From: Dyadobacter sp. CY323
GTDB lineage: Bacteria > Bacteroidota > Bacteroidia > Cytophagales > Spirosomataceae
Assembly: GCF_021390245.1 (NCBI RefSeq)
Contig: NZ_JAJUXH010000007.1
Location: 186,001 to 250,000, forward strand
Reading direction: 5' to 3'
DNA: 64,000 nucleotides
Both the position numbers and the translations under genes were made by a program. Under the pieces are notes generated by a model. It did no database searches. It was not told where the DNA came from and worked only from the letters and a program-made list of their open reading frames with translations. This document shows, in pieces, positions 26,884-34,699 of the stretch; positions within the stretch are counted from its first letter, which is position 1; each line of letters opens with the position of its first letter.

Positions 26884-28329
26884 TTACTGCACGTCGAACC
26901 ATAGTTTCGTCGTCAGCTTGTCTTCTCCCTGACTCGCCACCGCAGCTTTGTAATTTGACAGATTCAATGCTTGCTCGCCGGTTGGGTAGGTTAGCCTCAA
27001 TGGAAATTTCCCGCTCAAAACACCGGCGTAGGCTGGTTTCAGCTGCGGATAATCCAGTCTTCGCCATTCGGTATATGCTTCCAGTCCCTGACTGAACAAC
27101 GCAAGCCATTTCTGCTCGCCGATTGACTTTTTGTAATTAGCTGCATTAAACGTCACTGCGGGCTGGGCCAGATATGCCGTGATATCCGCAGTGCCGATCC
27201 TGAACTGCTGCAACGAAGCCGTAACCGCCTTTTTATATAAATCTGCGGCATCACTCGAAATGAAACCCCTCGCGGCTGCTTCTGACAAATTGAACAGCAC
27301 TTCGGAGTAGCTCAAAAATACGGCCGGGGAAGTGGCTGCGGTAAAGTAATCGCCCAGTTTTGACGTTTTGGTAAACCCAAGTTTTGCAGCCGAATCAGCC
27401 GGCAAACCATTGGTTACTCCCACATAACCCAACGGAGTTGTATCCACTGTTTTGTTCGCGAAAACCGCCAGACGTGGATCTTTCAGCTCAATTAATTTGT
27501 CCACCACGGATTTGCTCACACGGTAATCGTCCCGCGTTTCCCGATCTCTCGCAACCGGGTTCTGGTTCGGCGAGGCCTGATAAATCAGCTGCGCGATTTC
27601 GTCATTACTGGCAATCAGCTGCGACGGATCGGCCGCCAGTTCTGCCACTACTGCTTTTGCTGTCGCCGGATCTTTATCGGCGATCCGTAATGCAATCCTC
27701 AAACGCAAAGAGTTGGCAAACTTCTTCCATTTGGTCATATTTCCAGCATAGATCAGGTCACCGGCAATGGGGTTCCCGCCCACATTGATCTGATCCCCGG
27801 CCTTTTTCAGATCAGCCAGCAAACCAATGTACACGTCTTTTTGCGCATCGTATTTGGGTGTCAGGTACTCATCGATTTTCACTGCCTGAGAATAGGGAAT
27901 GTCGCCATACAAGTCCGTCAGGATCTGAAAAGACCAGGATTTTAAAATCAATCCAACCGCCTGATAGTTCGGATTTCCGGCTTCTTCACCCAGTTTAATA
28001 AGGGTGGAAAAATCGGTGAGCCCCTGCGAATAAAGGTTTGTCCAGACGTTTTGAATGTTGGTCAGACTCGCCGTGTACTTATCCGGATCGGTATACTGGA
28101 TTTTCGCCCAATGCTGCACGTACAGAGTAGTCGTTTCCATGCTCGCATCCGAGCCGAGGATAATGTCCGCATTCGACTTGATCGCATTGGCCAGCAGGTA
28201 GTCGGGCTGGGCGGTGATTGCTTCGTTCGGGTTTTTATTAATGTCTTCCAGATCGTCCGAGCAGGCGGTCAGGAACGCCGTTAAAACCAATGCAAACGCG
28301 CTTTTTAAATATATATTTCTAGTTTTCAT
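26884..28329 (-). CDS. SusD-like_2 outer-membrane lipoprotein
   Basis: 481 aa from the ATG at 28329 (MKTRNIYLKSAFALVLTAF, lipobox LTAC). An upstream in-frame start at 28386 would overlap the SusC end and precede the signal, so it is rejected. DLEDINKNPNEAITAQPDYLLANAI and SWSFQILTDLYGDIPYSQAV are typical of the SusD-like_2 (PF12771) branch. It is the surface lid of the SusC encoded 46 nt upstream. The context (Rrf2 regulator, Cys-ending leader) suggests a sulfur-related ligand, as an inference only. Confidence 0.92.
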   Translation of the reverse strand: MKTRNIYLKSAFALVLTAFLTACSDDLEDINKNPNEAITAQPDYLLANAIKSNADIILGSDASMETTTLYVQHWAKIQYTDPDKYTASLTNIQNVWTNLYSQGLTDFSTLIKLGEEAGNPNYQAVGLILKSWSFQILTDLYGDIPYSQAVKIDEYLTPKYDAQKDVYIGLLADLKKAGDQINVGGNPIAGDLIYAGNMTKWKKFANSLRLRIALRIADKDPATAKAVVAELAADPSQLIASNDEIAQLIYQASPNQNPVARDRETRDDYRVSKSVVDKLIELKDPRLAVFANKTVDTTPLGYVGVTNGLPADSAAKLGFTKTSKLGDYFTAATSPAVFLSYSEVLFNLSEAAARGFISSDAADLYKKAVTASLQQFRIGTADITAYLAQPAVTFNAANYKKSIGEQKWLALFSQGLEAYTEWRRLDYPQLKPAYAGVLSGKFPLRLTYPTGEQALNLSNYKAAVASQGEDKLTTKLWFDVQ

Positions 28330-28375
28330 TTCTTCAAAAATTTTAGATAAAACCGGTTTCGATCTTGTTTGAAAG

Positions 28376-31300
28376 TTAAAATCCAATGTTCAGATTAAAG
28401 CCGTAAGAACTGGTAGTCGGTAATTGAAGGGATTCCAGTCCCTGCCCGGTGTTACCGGTGTTAAATGCAGTTTCGGGATCAATATTCGTCGCTTTTCTTT
28501 GCAGGAATGCGAGGTTACGTCCATATACAGAGATCGTTACATTTTGCAGCTTATAGCGGTTCACCAAAGTTTGCGGTACCGAGTAGCCCAATTTCACCTC
28601 TCGCAGCTTAATGAAGGATGCATCAAAAACACTGGCCTCATTGATCCCCGCACTGTTGCTGTACACGCCTTTGTAATACCGCTCAGCCGAAACGATCGTC
28701 GCATTTGGCTTTCCGTCGACCGTATTTCCTTTGGCGATAATCCCGTCGTCATAAGTCGTTTCTCCCGCAGGCGCCGCGCCACCCTGATTCAATTGTACAG
28801 CCGGTGCCGATTTGTTATTTCCGGGGAAATAGTAGGTAAGCCCGCCGTGCTCGGCGTCCCGGCCTTCAAGCGTTTCTACCAGCACACCCGTATATTTCCC
28901 GGTTGCATTCGTCGCCGAATAAAGTGATCCGCCTTGTTTTGTATCAATTAAAACACTCAGGTTAAATCCTTTGAACGAAAACGAGTTGGTAACCCCTCCC
29001 ATCCATTTTGGCGTGTAGTGCCCAAGTACTTTCTGGTTTGGGTCACGCGTTGGCAACCCGTTCGCACCGATGATAATGGTACCATTCGCATCGCGGGCAA
29101 ATGCCGACCCGAAAATAGCTCCGTACCCTTTTCCTTTGCTCGCATACACCGTCGCTCCGTTTGCTCCTAACCTGTAATCGTTCAGGAAACCTTCGTCGTC
29201 GAGTGAGATTACTTTGCTTACGTTTTTAGAAAAATTGATCCCGATATCCCATTTAAAACCCGATTTGGTATCGACTGGCTTTACATTCAGCATCGCCTCA
29301 ATTCCATGGTTGTTGATGTGGCCGGCGTTCAATAGTTTTTGTTTATAACCTGTCGTCGGGCTCACATCGGCTCTCAATATCTGGTTGTAACTATCTGTGT
29401 TATAATAACTAAAATCCAGTCTTGCCCGGTTTCTGAAAAATGCGAGATCAACACCGAGTTCCGTCGACCGGGTGATTTCAGGTTTCAGGTTGGAGTTTAA
29501 AAGAACATCCGAAACGGTGAGCAGCGGACTGCTTCCAAAAGGCTGGTTGAATGGATACGTATTGATCAGCTGATATGGATCGGTATCTTTCCCCACTTCC
29601 GCCCAGCCGCCGCGTATTTTGGCAAAAGTCAGCACATTGCTTTTAATGTCAAATGCATCGGTCAGCACAAAACTTGCATTGATCGAAGGATAGAAGTACG
29701 AATTGTTGCCGGTCGGAAGCGTGGACGACCAGTCGTTTCTGGCTGTCAGGTTCAGGAATGCGTAGTTTCTGAAACCGATCTGAGCGGACGAAAAGGCACT
29801 ATAAACCTTCTGTTTTCTCAACACATTATAAGATACCAGTGGATCGCGCGAGTTATTTAATGTATACAAATTACTCACCGCCAGCTTGGGTGCCTGCTGG
29901 TAATTCTGCTCATTGAAGTTGCTGCGGACACTTCCTCCCACCAGCCAGTCCACTTCGAAATCGCTGCCGATGCTTTTATTAAAATTAAAATTAAAGTCAG
30001 TATTATTCTCATTCACAACGTAACCATCCTCTGTATACGAGCCGAATGGCGTACCGTTTGTTCCATAAGCCACTCTGAACTTACGCTTGTCGGTATAGTA
30101 GTCATTCCCGGTGCGGACAGTCGCCGAAAGCCAGTCGGTGATCTTATAATTCAGGTTTACATTTCCGAAAAACCGGTCGCGACGCTGCTGGACCGTATTT
30201 TCATATTGCAGCAAATACGGGTTACTGTAATAGCTGTGGTTCCAGTTATAATCGAAACCGCCTTTGTTATAATCTTTCAGCAATTCGGTATCCACCTGCC
30301 GACCAAACCACAAAAATTGGAGCATCACGCTGCTTCCCCGGCCCGACGTTCCCGGCAAGTTGTCCGACGCCGTGCGAATGAAATTCGCGCTCGTCGAAAG
30401 TGTCAGCTTGTCGTTGATCCGGTACGTGGAGTTCACGCCAAATGAGTTTTTAGAGATATCCGTATTTGGAATAACCCTGGTTTGCTTGCTGTTATTGAAA
30501 GAAAACCGGTAGTCGATTTTCTCATTGGAACCCGAAACAGAAACGCCGGTTGTCCTGGTATGGCCGGTTTCAAAGAAGTTTTTTACGTTATCCGGATGTG
30601 CCACAAACGGTACCGCTTCTCCATTTGAAAAGAATTGCGGGATCAAACGTCCGTCCATTCTGGGTCCCCAGCTTTCGTCGGTCGCGTCATTGATGCCGCC
30701 GCCTTTACCGTCTTTATAAGAAAACTGTCCGCCGGTTCCCTGCCCGAATACATTCTGGTATTTCGGGAGTACCAGAAGTTTGTCAAACGTGTAGCCTATA
30801 TTCAAAGTAATCCCCAATCCTTTCTGGCCGGAGTTACCCGACTTGGTTTTGATCAAAATAACCCCATTAGAAGCTCTCGAACCGTATAATGCCGCTGCAT
30901 TCGGCCCTTTCAAAACACTGATCGACTCGATATCACCGGGGTTAATGTCCGAAATCGCATTCGCAAAATCCCTCGATCCATTGGCCCCGGCGCCCAGTTG
31001 AGAGTTATCGACAGGTATGCCGTCCACGACGAAAAGTGGCTGATTATTGCCGGCAATGGAGGTTTCACCCCGGATCACAATCCGCGAAGACCCCATCCCG
31101 CCCTGGCTATTCGTAATATTCACACCGGCGATCTTCCCCGAAAGTGCATTCACTAAATTCCCCTCCCGCGCTTCTGCCAGGTCCCTGGTTTTGAGCTCCT
31201 GCACCGCGTAACCGAGCGATTTTTTCTCTTTCGTGATACCCAGGGCTGTCACCACCACTTCCTGCAGAATGGTATTGTCGTTTTCAAGCGCTACATCCAG

Positions 31301-31573
31301 CTTCCCGTCAGCAGGGACAACCAGTTCCGTTGTTTTTAAGCCGATAAAAGAAAAAACAAGCGTCGTGCCTGGCGCAGCTTCTAACGTGTAAGTGCCATCC
31401 ACATTCGTAGCGGTACCTTTGGAAGTACCTTTCAGTAGGATTGAAACGCCGGGCAGCGCTTCATTTTCAGCCTGCGAAACCACGCGGCCCGCAACCGTAA
31501 TATTCTGCGCCAAGGCAGTGCTCACTGGCACGGCAAAAAGCAACAGGAACAGATAAACTAGATTTTTTTTCAT
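28376..31573 (-). CDS. SusC/RagA-type TonB-dependent transporter without STN domain
   Basis: 1065 aa. Signal peptide about 1-22, then directly the carboxypeptidase-regulatory-like domain (about 25-105, VAGRVVSQAENEALPGVSIL), the plug (LQEVVVTALGITKEKKSLGY; GPNAAALYGSRASNGVILIK) and the barrel ending GFNLNIGF. Unlike the other complete SusC proteins here it lacks an STN domain and no FecR/sigma pair is nearby, so control must lie elsewhere: its 5-prime region holds a consensus promoter, an Rrf2-like operator and a leader ORF. It imports an unknown small ligand. Confidence 0.95.
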   Translation of the reverse strand: MKKNLVYLFLLLFAVPVSTALAQNITVAGRVVSQAENEALPGVSILLKGTSKGTATNVDGTYTLEAAPGTTLVFSFIGLKTTELVVPADGKLDVALENDNTILQEVVVTALGITKEKKSLGYAVQELKTRDLAEAREGNLVNALSGKIAGVNITNSQGGMGSSRIVIRGETSIAGNNQPLFVVDGIPVDNSQLGAGANGSRDFANAISDINPGDIESISVLKGPNAAALYGSRASNGVILIKTKSGNSGQKGLGITLNIGYTFDKLLVLPKYQNVFGQGTGGQFSYKDGKGGGINDATDESWGPRMDGRLIPQFFSNGEAVPFVAHPDNVKNFFETGHTRTTGVSVSGSNEKIDYRFSFNNSKQTRVIPNTDISKNSFGVNSTYRINDKLTLSTSANFIRTASDNLPGTSGRGSSVMLQFLWFGRQVDTELLKDYNKGGFDYNWNHSYYSNPYLLQYENTVQQRRDRFFGNVNLNYKITDWLSATVRTGNDYYTDKRKFRVAYGTNGTPFGSYTEDGYVVNENNTDFNFNFNKSIGSDFEVDWLVGGSVRSNFNEQNYQQAPKLAVSNLYTLNNSRDPLVSYNVLRKQKVYSAFSSAQIGFRNYAFLNLTARNDWSSTLPTGNNSYFYPSINASFVLTDAFDIKSNVLTFAKIRGGWAEVGKDTDPYQLINTYPFNQPFGSSPLLTVSDVLLNSNLKPEITRSTELGVDLAFFRNRARLDFSYYNTDSYNQILRADVSPTTGYKQKLLNAGHINNHGIEAMLNVKPVDTKSGFKWDIGINFSKNVSKVISLDDEGFLNDYRLGANGATVYASKGKGYGAIFGSAFARDANGTIIIGANGLPTRDPNQKVLGHYTPKWMGGVTNSFSFKGFNLSVLIDTKQGGSLYSATNATGKYTGVLVETLEGRDAEHGGLTYYFPGNNKSAPAVQLNQGGAAPAGETTYDDGIIAKGNTVDGKPNATIVSAERYYKGVYSNSAGINEASVFDASFIKLREVKLGYSVPQTLVNRYKLQNVTISVYGRNLAFLQRKATNIDPETAFNTGNTGQGLESLQLPTTSSYGFNLNIGF

Positions 31574-31628
31574 GTTAAATGTTAATTAAGTAATAATTAA
31601 GCTTCCCGCCGGATGTAAATGCCCTCGC

Positions 31629-31653
31629 CCGCATCATCAAAAAATGATGAAGC
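31629..31653 (-). promoter_or_regulatory. Leader hairpin between the leader ORF and susC
   Basis: TCATCA-TTTTT-TGATGA, extended by a mismatch and three G-C pairs, lies 52 nt after the leader stop codon and 55 nt before the SusC ATG. It has no T tail, so it is not a plain terminator; it could pair alternatively with leader sequences in attenuation or occlude translation. Confidence 0.4.
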
Positions 31654-31704
31654 GCTCTGGTTAAACTGGTGCGGCCAAAAGGGAAGGAAAAGAGGAATTG
31701 TTTG

Positions 31705-31779
31705 TCAACAACTTTCGAAATAGCGAACCTCAAAAATGTTGGTACCGAGGAAGTTGCCTGACTTTGTGGAGTTTTTCAT
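31705..31779 (-). CDS. Predicted 24-aa leader peptide ending Cys-stop
   Basis: From the sequence, ATG at 31779 to TGA at 31705: begins MKNSTKSGNFLGTN and ends EVRYFESC. It lies about 60 nt after the predicted transcription start (near 31838) and 132 nt before the SusC ATG, on the same strand. No larger gene occupies this 341-nt gap. A single Cys codon directly before the stop is what one would expect of a peptide whose translation end senses Cys-tRNA or ribosome stalling, but no mechanism has been shown. Conservation across Bacteroidota would decide between a gene and chance. Confidence 0.55.
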   Translation of the reverse strand: MKNSTKSGNFLGTNIFEVRYFESC

Positions 31780-31814
31780 AAGTGATGTGTCTGTTTCAAT
31801 GGCTTTATACACTT

Positions 31815-31835
31815 AATCTATAAGTTTTATAGATT
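31815..31835 (-). promoter_or_regulatory. 21-bp palindromic operator AATCTAT-N7-ATAGATT (site 1)
   Basis: The 23-bp perfect inverted repeat TAATCTATAA-GTT-TTATAGATTA (31814-31836) begins a few nt downstream of the predicted start of transcription for the susC leader. A protein bound here would block elongation or initiation. Identical half-sites with the same 7-nt spacing recur at 34293-34313. The Rrf2 gene 80 nt away is the natural candidate for the binding protein. Confidence 0.7.
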
Positions 31836-31841
31836 AGATTG

Positions 31842-31872
31842 CAAATGTAGGTAAATGGAAATTGTTTCCAAA
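31842..31872 (-). promoter_or_regulatory. Consensus Bacteroidota promoter of the susC leader
   Basis: On the minus strand TTTG (31872-31869), exactly 19 nt, then TACATTTG (31849-31842) match both the -33 and -7 consensus. Transcription would start near 31838 and run through the operator, the leader ORF and susC/susD to the terminator at 26814. Confidence 0.75.
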
Positions 31873-31914
31873 GGAAAATCTTGAAATTAACAGGAATGGA
31901 GAAATTGTACTTAA

Positions 31915-32361
31915 CTAAGCTGCGTCACTGGGCGCAACGTACGCATTTTCGGCCTTCAGAATGTCGGCAAGAGTGGTTGTATCCAGGACTGTCAGGTTTG
32001 CGTCACGCCATTTCGTAAGTACAGTTCTAAGACTGCACGTTTCTTCGTCCTTGCAATCGTCACACCTGCCATAGAAAAACATCGAAACACAAAGCGCAGG
32101 CGCAATCGGCCCGTCGATGATCCTTAATACTTTGGAAAAACTTACCTCTTCCGGAGCAATCCGTAGCATATATCCGCCACCCTTTCCTTTCTGGCTCTGC
32201 AGGACACCGTTGTTACGCAAATCAAGCAGGATTGCTTCAAGAAATTTTTTAGGAATGCGTTCTCTTTCAGCGATTTCCGAGATCAGGACGGGGCCTTTCC
32301 CATATTTTTCCGCCAGTACTTTAAGTGCTTTCAGCGCGTATTTCGCCTTTTTAGATATCAT
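31915..32361 (-). CDS. Rrf2-family transcriptional regulator with four cysteines
   Basis: 148 aa from the ATG at 32361 (MISKKAKYALKALKVLAEKY, the standard Rrf2 start); an earlier start at 32409 would add an atypical tail. The winged helix covers about 1-80 (ISEIAERERIPKKFLEAILL; QSQKGKGGGYMLR). Cys 91, 100, 103 and 109 lie in the region where IscR-like members hold a 2Fe-2S cluster, so sensing of Fe-S, redox or cysteine status is plausible. CymR and IscR of this family control cysteine and Fe-S genes. The two matching palindromes at 31815 and 34293 flank this gene and point to the susC locus, the zinc-ribbon gene and perhaps the encapsulin operon as its targets. Confidence 0.9.
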   Translation of the reverse strand: MISKKAKYALKALKVLAEKYGKGPVLISEIAERERIPKKFLEAILLDLRNNGVLQSQKGKGGGYMLRIAPEEVSFSKVLRIIDGPIAPALCVSMFFYGRCDDCKDEETCSLRTVLTKWRDANLTVLDTTTLADILKAENAYVAPSDAA

Positions 32362-32518
32362 AGTCAAAAGTATATAATTTTTATTTGCTTCATAGAACCG
32401 GAAGAGCAAATCCGCCGGAGCGCAATAAAATACTTACTCTATAACATTTATATAGTTATTTAAAATTCCTTAACTTCCCCCTAAAATCAGGGTATTTTAA
32501 AATCTGGTGTAATCTTAT

Positions 32519-33727
32519 ATGAACCTTAATTACATGGCATTGGCAGTCCCCGTGTTTTTGTTTTTCATCGGACTGGAATATGTAATCTCCAAAAAGCGGG
32601 GGCGTCAGGTTTTCAACTTCACAAGCTCGCTTACCAATATGAATGTCGGTGTCGCCGAGCGTCTGATTGATATGTTTACTGCGGCCTCATTTTACTTCTT
32701 TTACGAATACCTGCATCAGCATTATGCGATTTTCGACATTAAGCCAGGCATTTTAATGTGGATCGCGCTGGTACTGGCTACCGACCTGGTCTGGTACTGG
32801 TACCACCGGTTTGGACATGAAATCAATCTTTTCTGGGGGTTCCATGTCGTGCACCATACCAGCGAGGAGTTCAACTACACGGCAGGCACCAGGATCACCG
32901 TTTTCCAGGCATTTATCCGCACTGCATTCTGGGCGATATTACCGGTTATCGGATTTCCGCCGGCGATGATCACCACCATGCTCATCGTGCACGGATTATA
33001 CCCGTTTTTTACGCATACCCAGATGATCGGTAAACTCGGCTTTCTGGAATATATCCTGGTAACACCTTCTCATCATCGCGTCCATCACGCCAGCAATGAG
33101 GTGTATCTGGACAAGAATTTCGGCGATATGTTTATCATCTGGGATAAATTGTTCGGGACTTTTGCCGAAGAAAAGGAAACGCCAAAATACGGTCTCACGA
33201 AACAGTTGGAAAGCCACAGTTTTCTATGGCAGCATTTTCATTATCTGGTGGAACTTGGTTATGCGGTAAAAAGCACGCGCGGGTTTTTCAACAAACTGAA
33301 AATCATTTTCGGTAGTCCGGCCGACTTCGATCCCGACTTCAGAGTTTTGGCAGAAAAGAGGTTTCTGTCCAAACACAAAGTGCGGGCCCGGTCACAAAAA
33401 TTTCGTTTGTACGCAGTTATCCAGTTTGCCCTGATGGTGACAACGCTGTTCTTTCTTTTACTTTTTGAGCATTACATCACTTCCTACATTCAGATTATGA
33501 TCGCGCTGACGATTTTTGTCACGCTGATCAATTGCGGGGCGATCCTGGAACAACGTCGCTGGGTATTTTACCTGGAATTCACCCGGGCTGCGCTCATTGT
33601 GGTGATCACATACCATTACTTCCCCCACCCGACCACGTTCCTTTTCCTTGCCGCGGTCACCACCGGTTGCCTGGCTTATTTTTCCAGTTTGCAGAAACAG
33701 TATCTCAACATGATTTATGGCAGGTAG
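32519..33727 (+). CDS. Sterol desaturase / fatty acid hydroxylase family membrane enzyme
   Basis: 402 aa. The eight-histidine di-iron motifs are HRFGHE (96-101), HVVHH (109-113) and HHRVHH (185-190), set among hydrophobic helices (about 5-25, 50-70, 78-97, 130-165, and three further ones at about 305-385). Members hydroxylate or desaturate lipids using O2 and iron in the membrane. The C-terminal 120 residues with extra helices go beyond the catalytic core. It is divergent from the Rrf2 gene (157 nt), so it may share its control. The lipid substrate is unknown. Confidence 0.9.
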   Translation: MNLNYMALAVPVFLFFIGLEYVISKKRGRQVFNFTSSLTNMNVGVAERLIDMFTAASFYFFYEYLHQHYAIFDIKPGILMWIALVLATDLVWYWYHRFGHEINLFWGFHVVHHTSEEFNYTAGTRITVFQAFIRTAFWAILPVIGFPPAMITTMLIVHGLYPFFTHTQMIGKLGFLEYILVTPSHHRVHHASNEVYLDKNFGDMFIIWDKLFGTFAEEKETPKYGLTKQLESHSFLWQHFHYLVELGYAVKSTRGFFNKLKIIFGSPADFDPDFRVLAEKRFLSKHKVRARSQKFRLYAVIQFALMVTTLFFLLLFEHYITSYIQIMIALTIFVTLINCGAILEQRRWVFYLEFTRAALIVVITYHYFPHPTTFLFLAAVTTGCLAYFSSLQKQYLNMIYGR

Positions 33728-33745
33728 CTTTTGTTGTTGACCTGG

Positions 33746-33779
33746 CACACGGAGGTTGCTTACAAGTTAGCTCCGTGTG
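33746..33779. terminator. Hairpin between convergent genes
   Basis: A perfect 9-bp stem CACACGGAG/CTCCGTGTG with a 16-nt loop lies between the convergent ends of the sterol-desaturase-like gene (33727) and the zinc-ribbon gene (33781). T tails are poor on both sides, so it may serve as a weak bidirectional terminator. Confidence 0.5.
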
Positions 33780-33780
33780 T

Positions 33781-34242
33781 TCACGAAATGAGGTGCTCGA
33801 TGTGTATTTGCGGACCCGGTGCCTGACGGTTAATCAGCTGATTTGATATTTCCACGAAAGTGATCAGAATACCGTTCTGATCACTTTCATTCAGATAAGC
33901 CCTGATCTTTCGTGCAAAATCGTACAGCGGTTCATAGTATTTGTGGCCCGTCTGCTCTTGTAAATCCTGTACCGTGAATGCATTTCCCTCTTTTAACATG
34001 AGGTACACCGCAATAAAAAAATAGGAGATCGGAAGCTTGCTTCCTTCCAGTACTGTCCCACTTTGCAAGGTGGTACGAAACCTGCAGTGTTTGCATTGAA
34101 ATTGCTGTTTCGATGCCAGCCAGTAATGATCCCTTTTCCCGCACTTTTTACAGGTAACCCCTTTTCTCAATCGGAGGTCCCTGAACGCCAGGACGGCCAT
34201 TTCTTCGTTTTTATAGACATCGATCAGATTACCTGCGGACAT
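33781..34242 (-). CDS. Stand-alone IS1595-type transposase zinc-ribbon protein
   Basis: 153 aa. The zinc ribbon C-x2-C...C-x2-C (VTCKKCGKRDHYW, FQCKHCRFRTTLQSG) is that of IS1595/ISXO2 transposase N-termini and is followed by LEGSKLPISYFFIAVYLMLKE, also as in those transposases. The DDE nuclease domain is absent: the gene ends after a further 60 residues with no catalytic acids and no neighbouring fragment. It has its own -7 box (34268) and a palindromic operator (34293). This suggests a domesticated DNA-binding protein rather than debris, but a truncated relic remains possible. Confidence 0.75.
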   Translation of the reverse strand: MSAGNLIDVYKNEEMAVLAFRDLRLRKGVTCKKCGKRDHYWLASKQQFQCKHCRFRTTLQSGTVLEGSKLPISYFFIAVYLMLKEGNAFTVQDLQEQTGHKYYEPLYDFARKIRAYLNESDQNGILITFVEISNQLINRQAPGPQIHIEHLIS

Positions 34243-34267
34243 GGCATGAAGGAAACATGTACTTTTT

Positions 34268-34275
34268 CAAAGCTA
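34268..34275 (-). promoter_or_regulatory. -7 box TAGCTTTG of the zinc-ribbon gene
   Basis: On the minus strand this matches TAnnTTTG and lies 26 nt upstream of the ATG at 34242. No TTTG is present at -33; that place overlaps the start of the operator at 34293, suggesting a regulator-dependent or regulator-blocked promoter. Confidence 0.5.
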
Positions 34276-34292
34276 ATAAAATAAAAATATAA

Positions 34293-34313
34293 AATCTATC
34301 GGTTTAATAGATT
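34293..34313. promoter_or_regulatory. 21-bp palindromic operator AATCTAT-N7-ATAGATT (site 2)
   Basis: AATCTAT, 7 nt, ATAGATT with arms extendable to AAAATCTAT/ATAGATTTT, identical in half-sites and spacing to site 1 at 31815. It covers the -33 region of the zinc-ribbon promoter and lies about 390 nt upstream of the encapsulin start. A further half-site ATAGATC follows at 34317. Confidence 0.65.
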
Positions 34314-34589
34314 TTTATAGATCGTGTGGTAAAGTCCCCAATCGTTCAATCTGTCTCTCCTATTAAAGTAATGGACTTAATAGCAGAATTCGGCTCACAC
34401 TTATCAGCGCATCACAAAATTTTATTCCTCAAAACAGCCATAATAATTCCGAATACCAACGAATGTATTGATTAGCGATCAGACATACCAGTTATACCGG
34501 ATTAGCAGGTGGTAAGCATCAGGTTTTCCTGTTTTTCCGGGGACAACTTCCCGTATGTTTACAAAATCATACCGCCCCGGGTACCGGAC

Positions 34590-34651
34590 GTCAATGGCCA
34601 ATTGTCAATGATCAATGGTCAATCGTCGGTCGTCATGGTCAATCGTCAGTC
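34590..34651 (+). repeat. Degenerate heptad array (GTCAATG units) before the encapsulin gene
   Basis: About nine units of 7 nt (one of 6) can be read: GTCAATG, GCCAATT, GTCAATG, ATCAATG, GTCAATC, GTCGGTC, GTCATG, GTCAATC, GTCAGTC. It ends 48 nt before the encapsulin ATG, so it probably lies in the leader or promoter. Copy-number change could alter expression. Confidence 0.7.
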
Positions 34652-34699
34652 CCGGTATCGATAAAAAGACCCTGCATCACAACAATTCACAATTCTTAC

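Larger units (their letters stand above)
34243..34699. other. 457-nt divergent intergenic region before the encapsulin operon
   Basis: Between the zinc-ribbon gene (minus) and the encapsulin (plus). It holds the -7 box at 34268, the palindromic operator at 34293, an AT-rich stretch to about 34480, and a heptad repeat at 34590. I find no convincing ORF, tRNA or terminator. No plus-strand TAnnTTTG box with a spaced TTTG is found for the encapsulin operon; TATGTTTA at 34554 is the nearest match. Confidence 0.6.

Noticed and set aside
32365..32372. TACTTTTG box as the promoter of the Rrf2 gene
   Set aside because: It lies only 3 nt before the ATG and lacks a -33 element, so a chance match is more likely.
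32405..32460. A third copy of the AATCTAT-N7-ATAGATT operator upstream of the Rrf2 gene
   Set aside because: Only CTATA/TATAG half-sites with different flanks are present around 32438-32456; too weak to claim.
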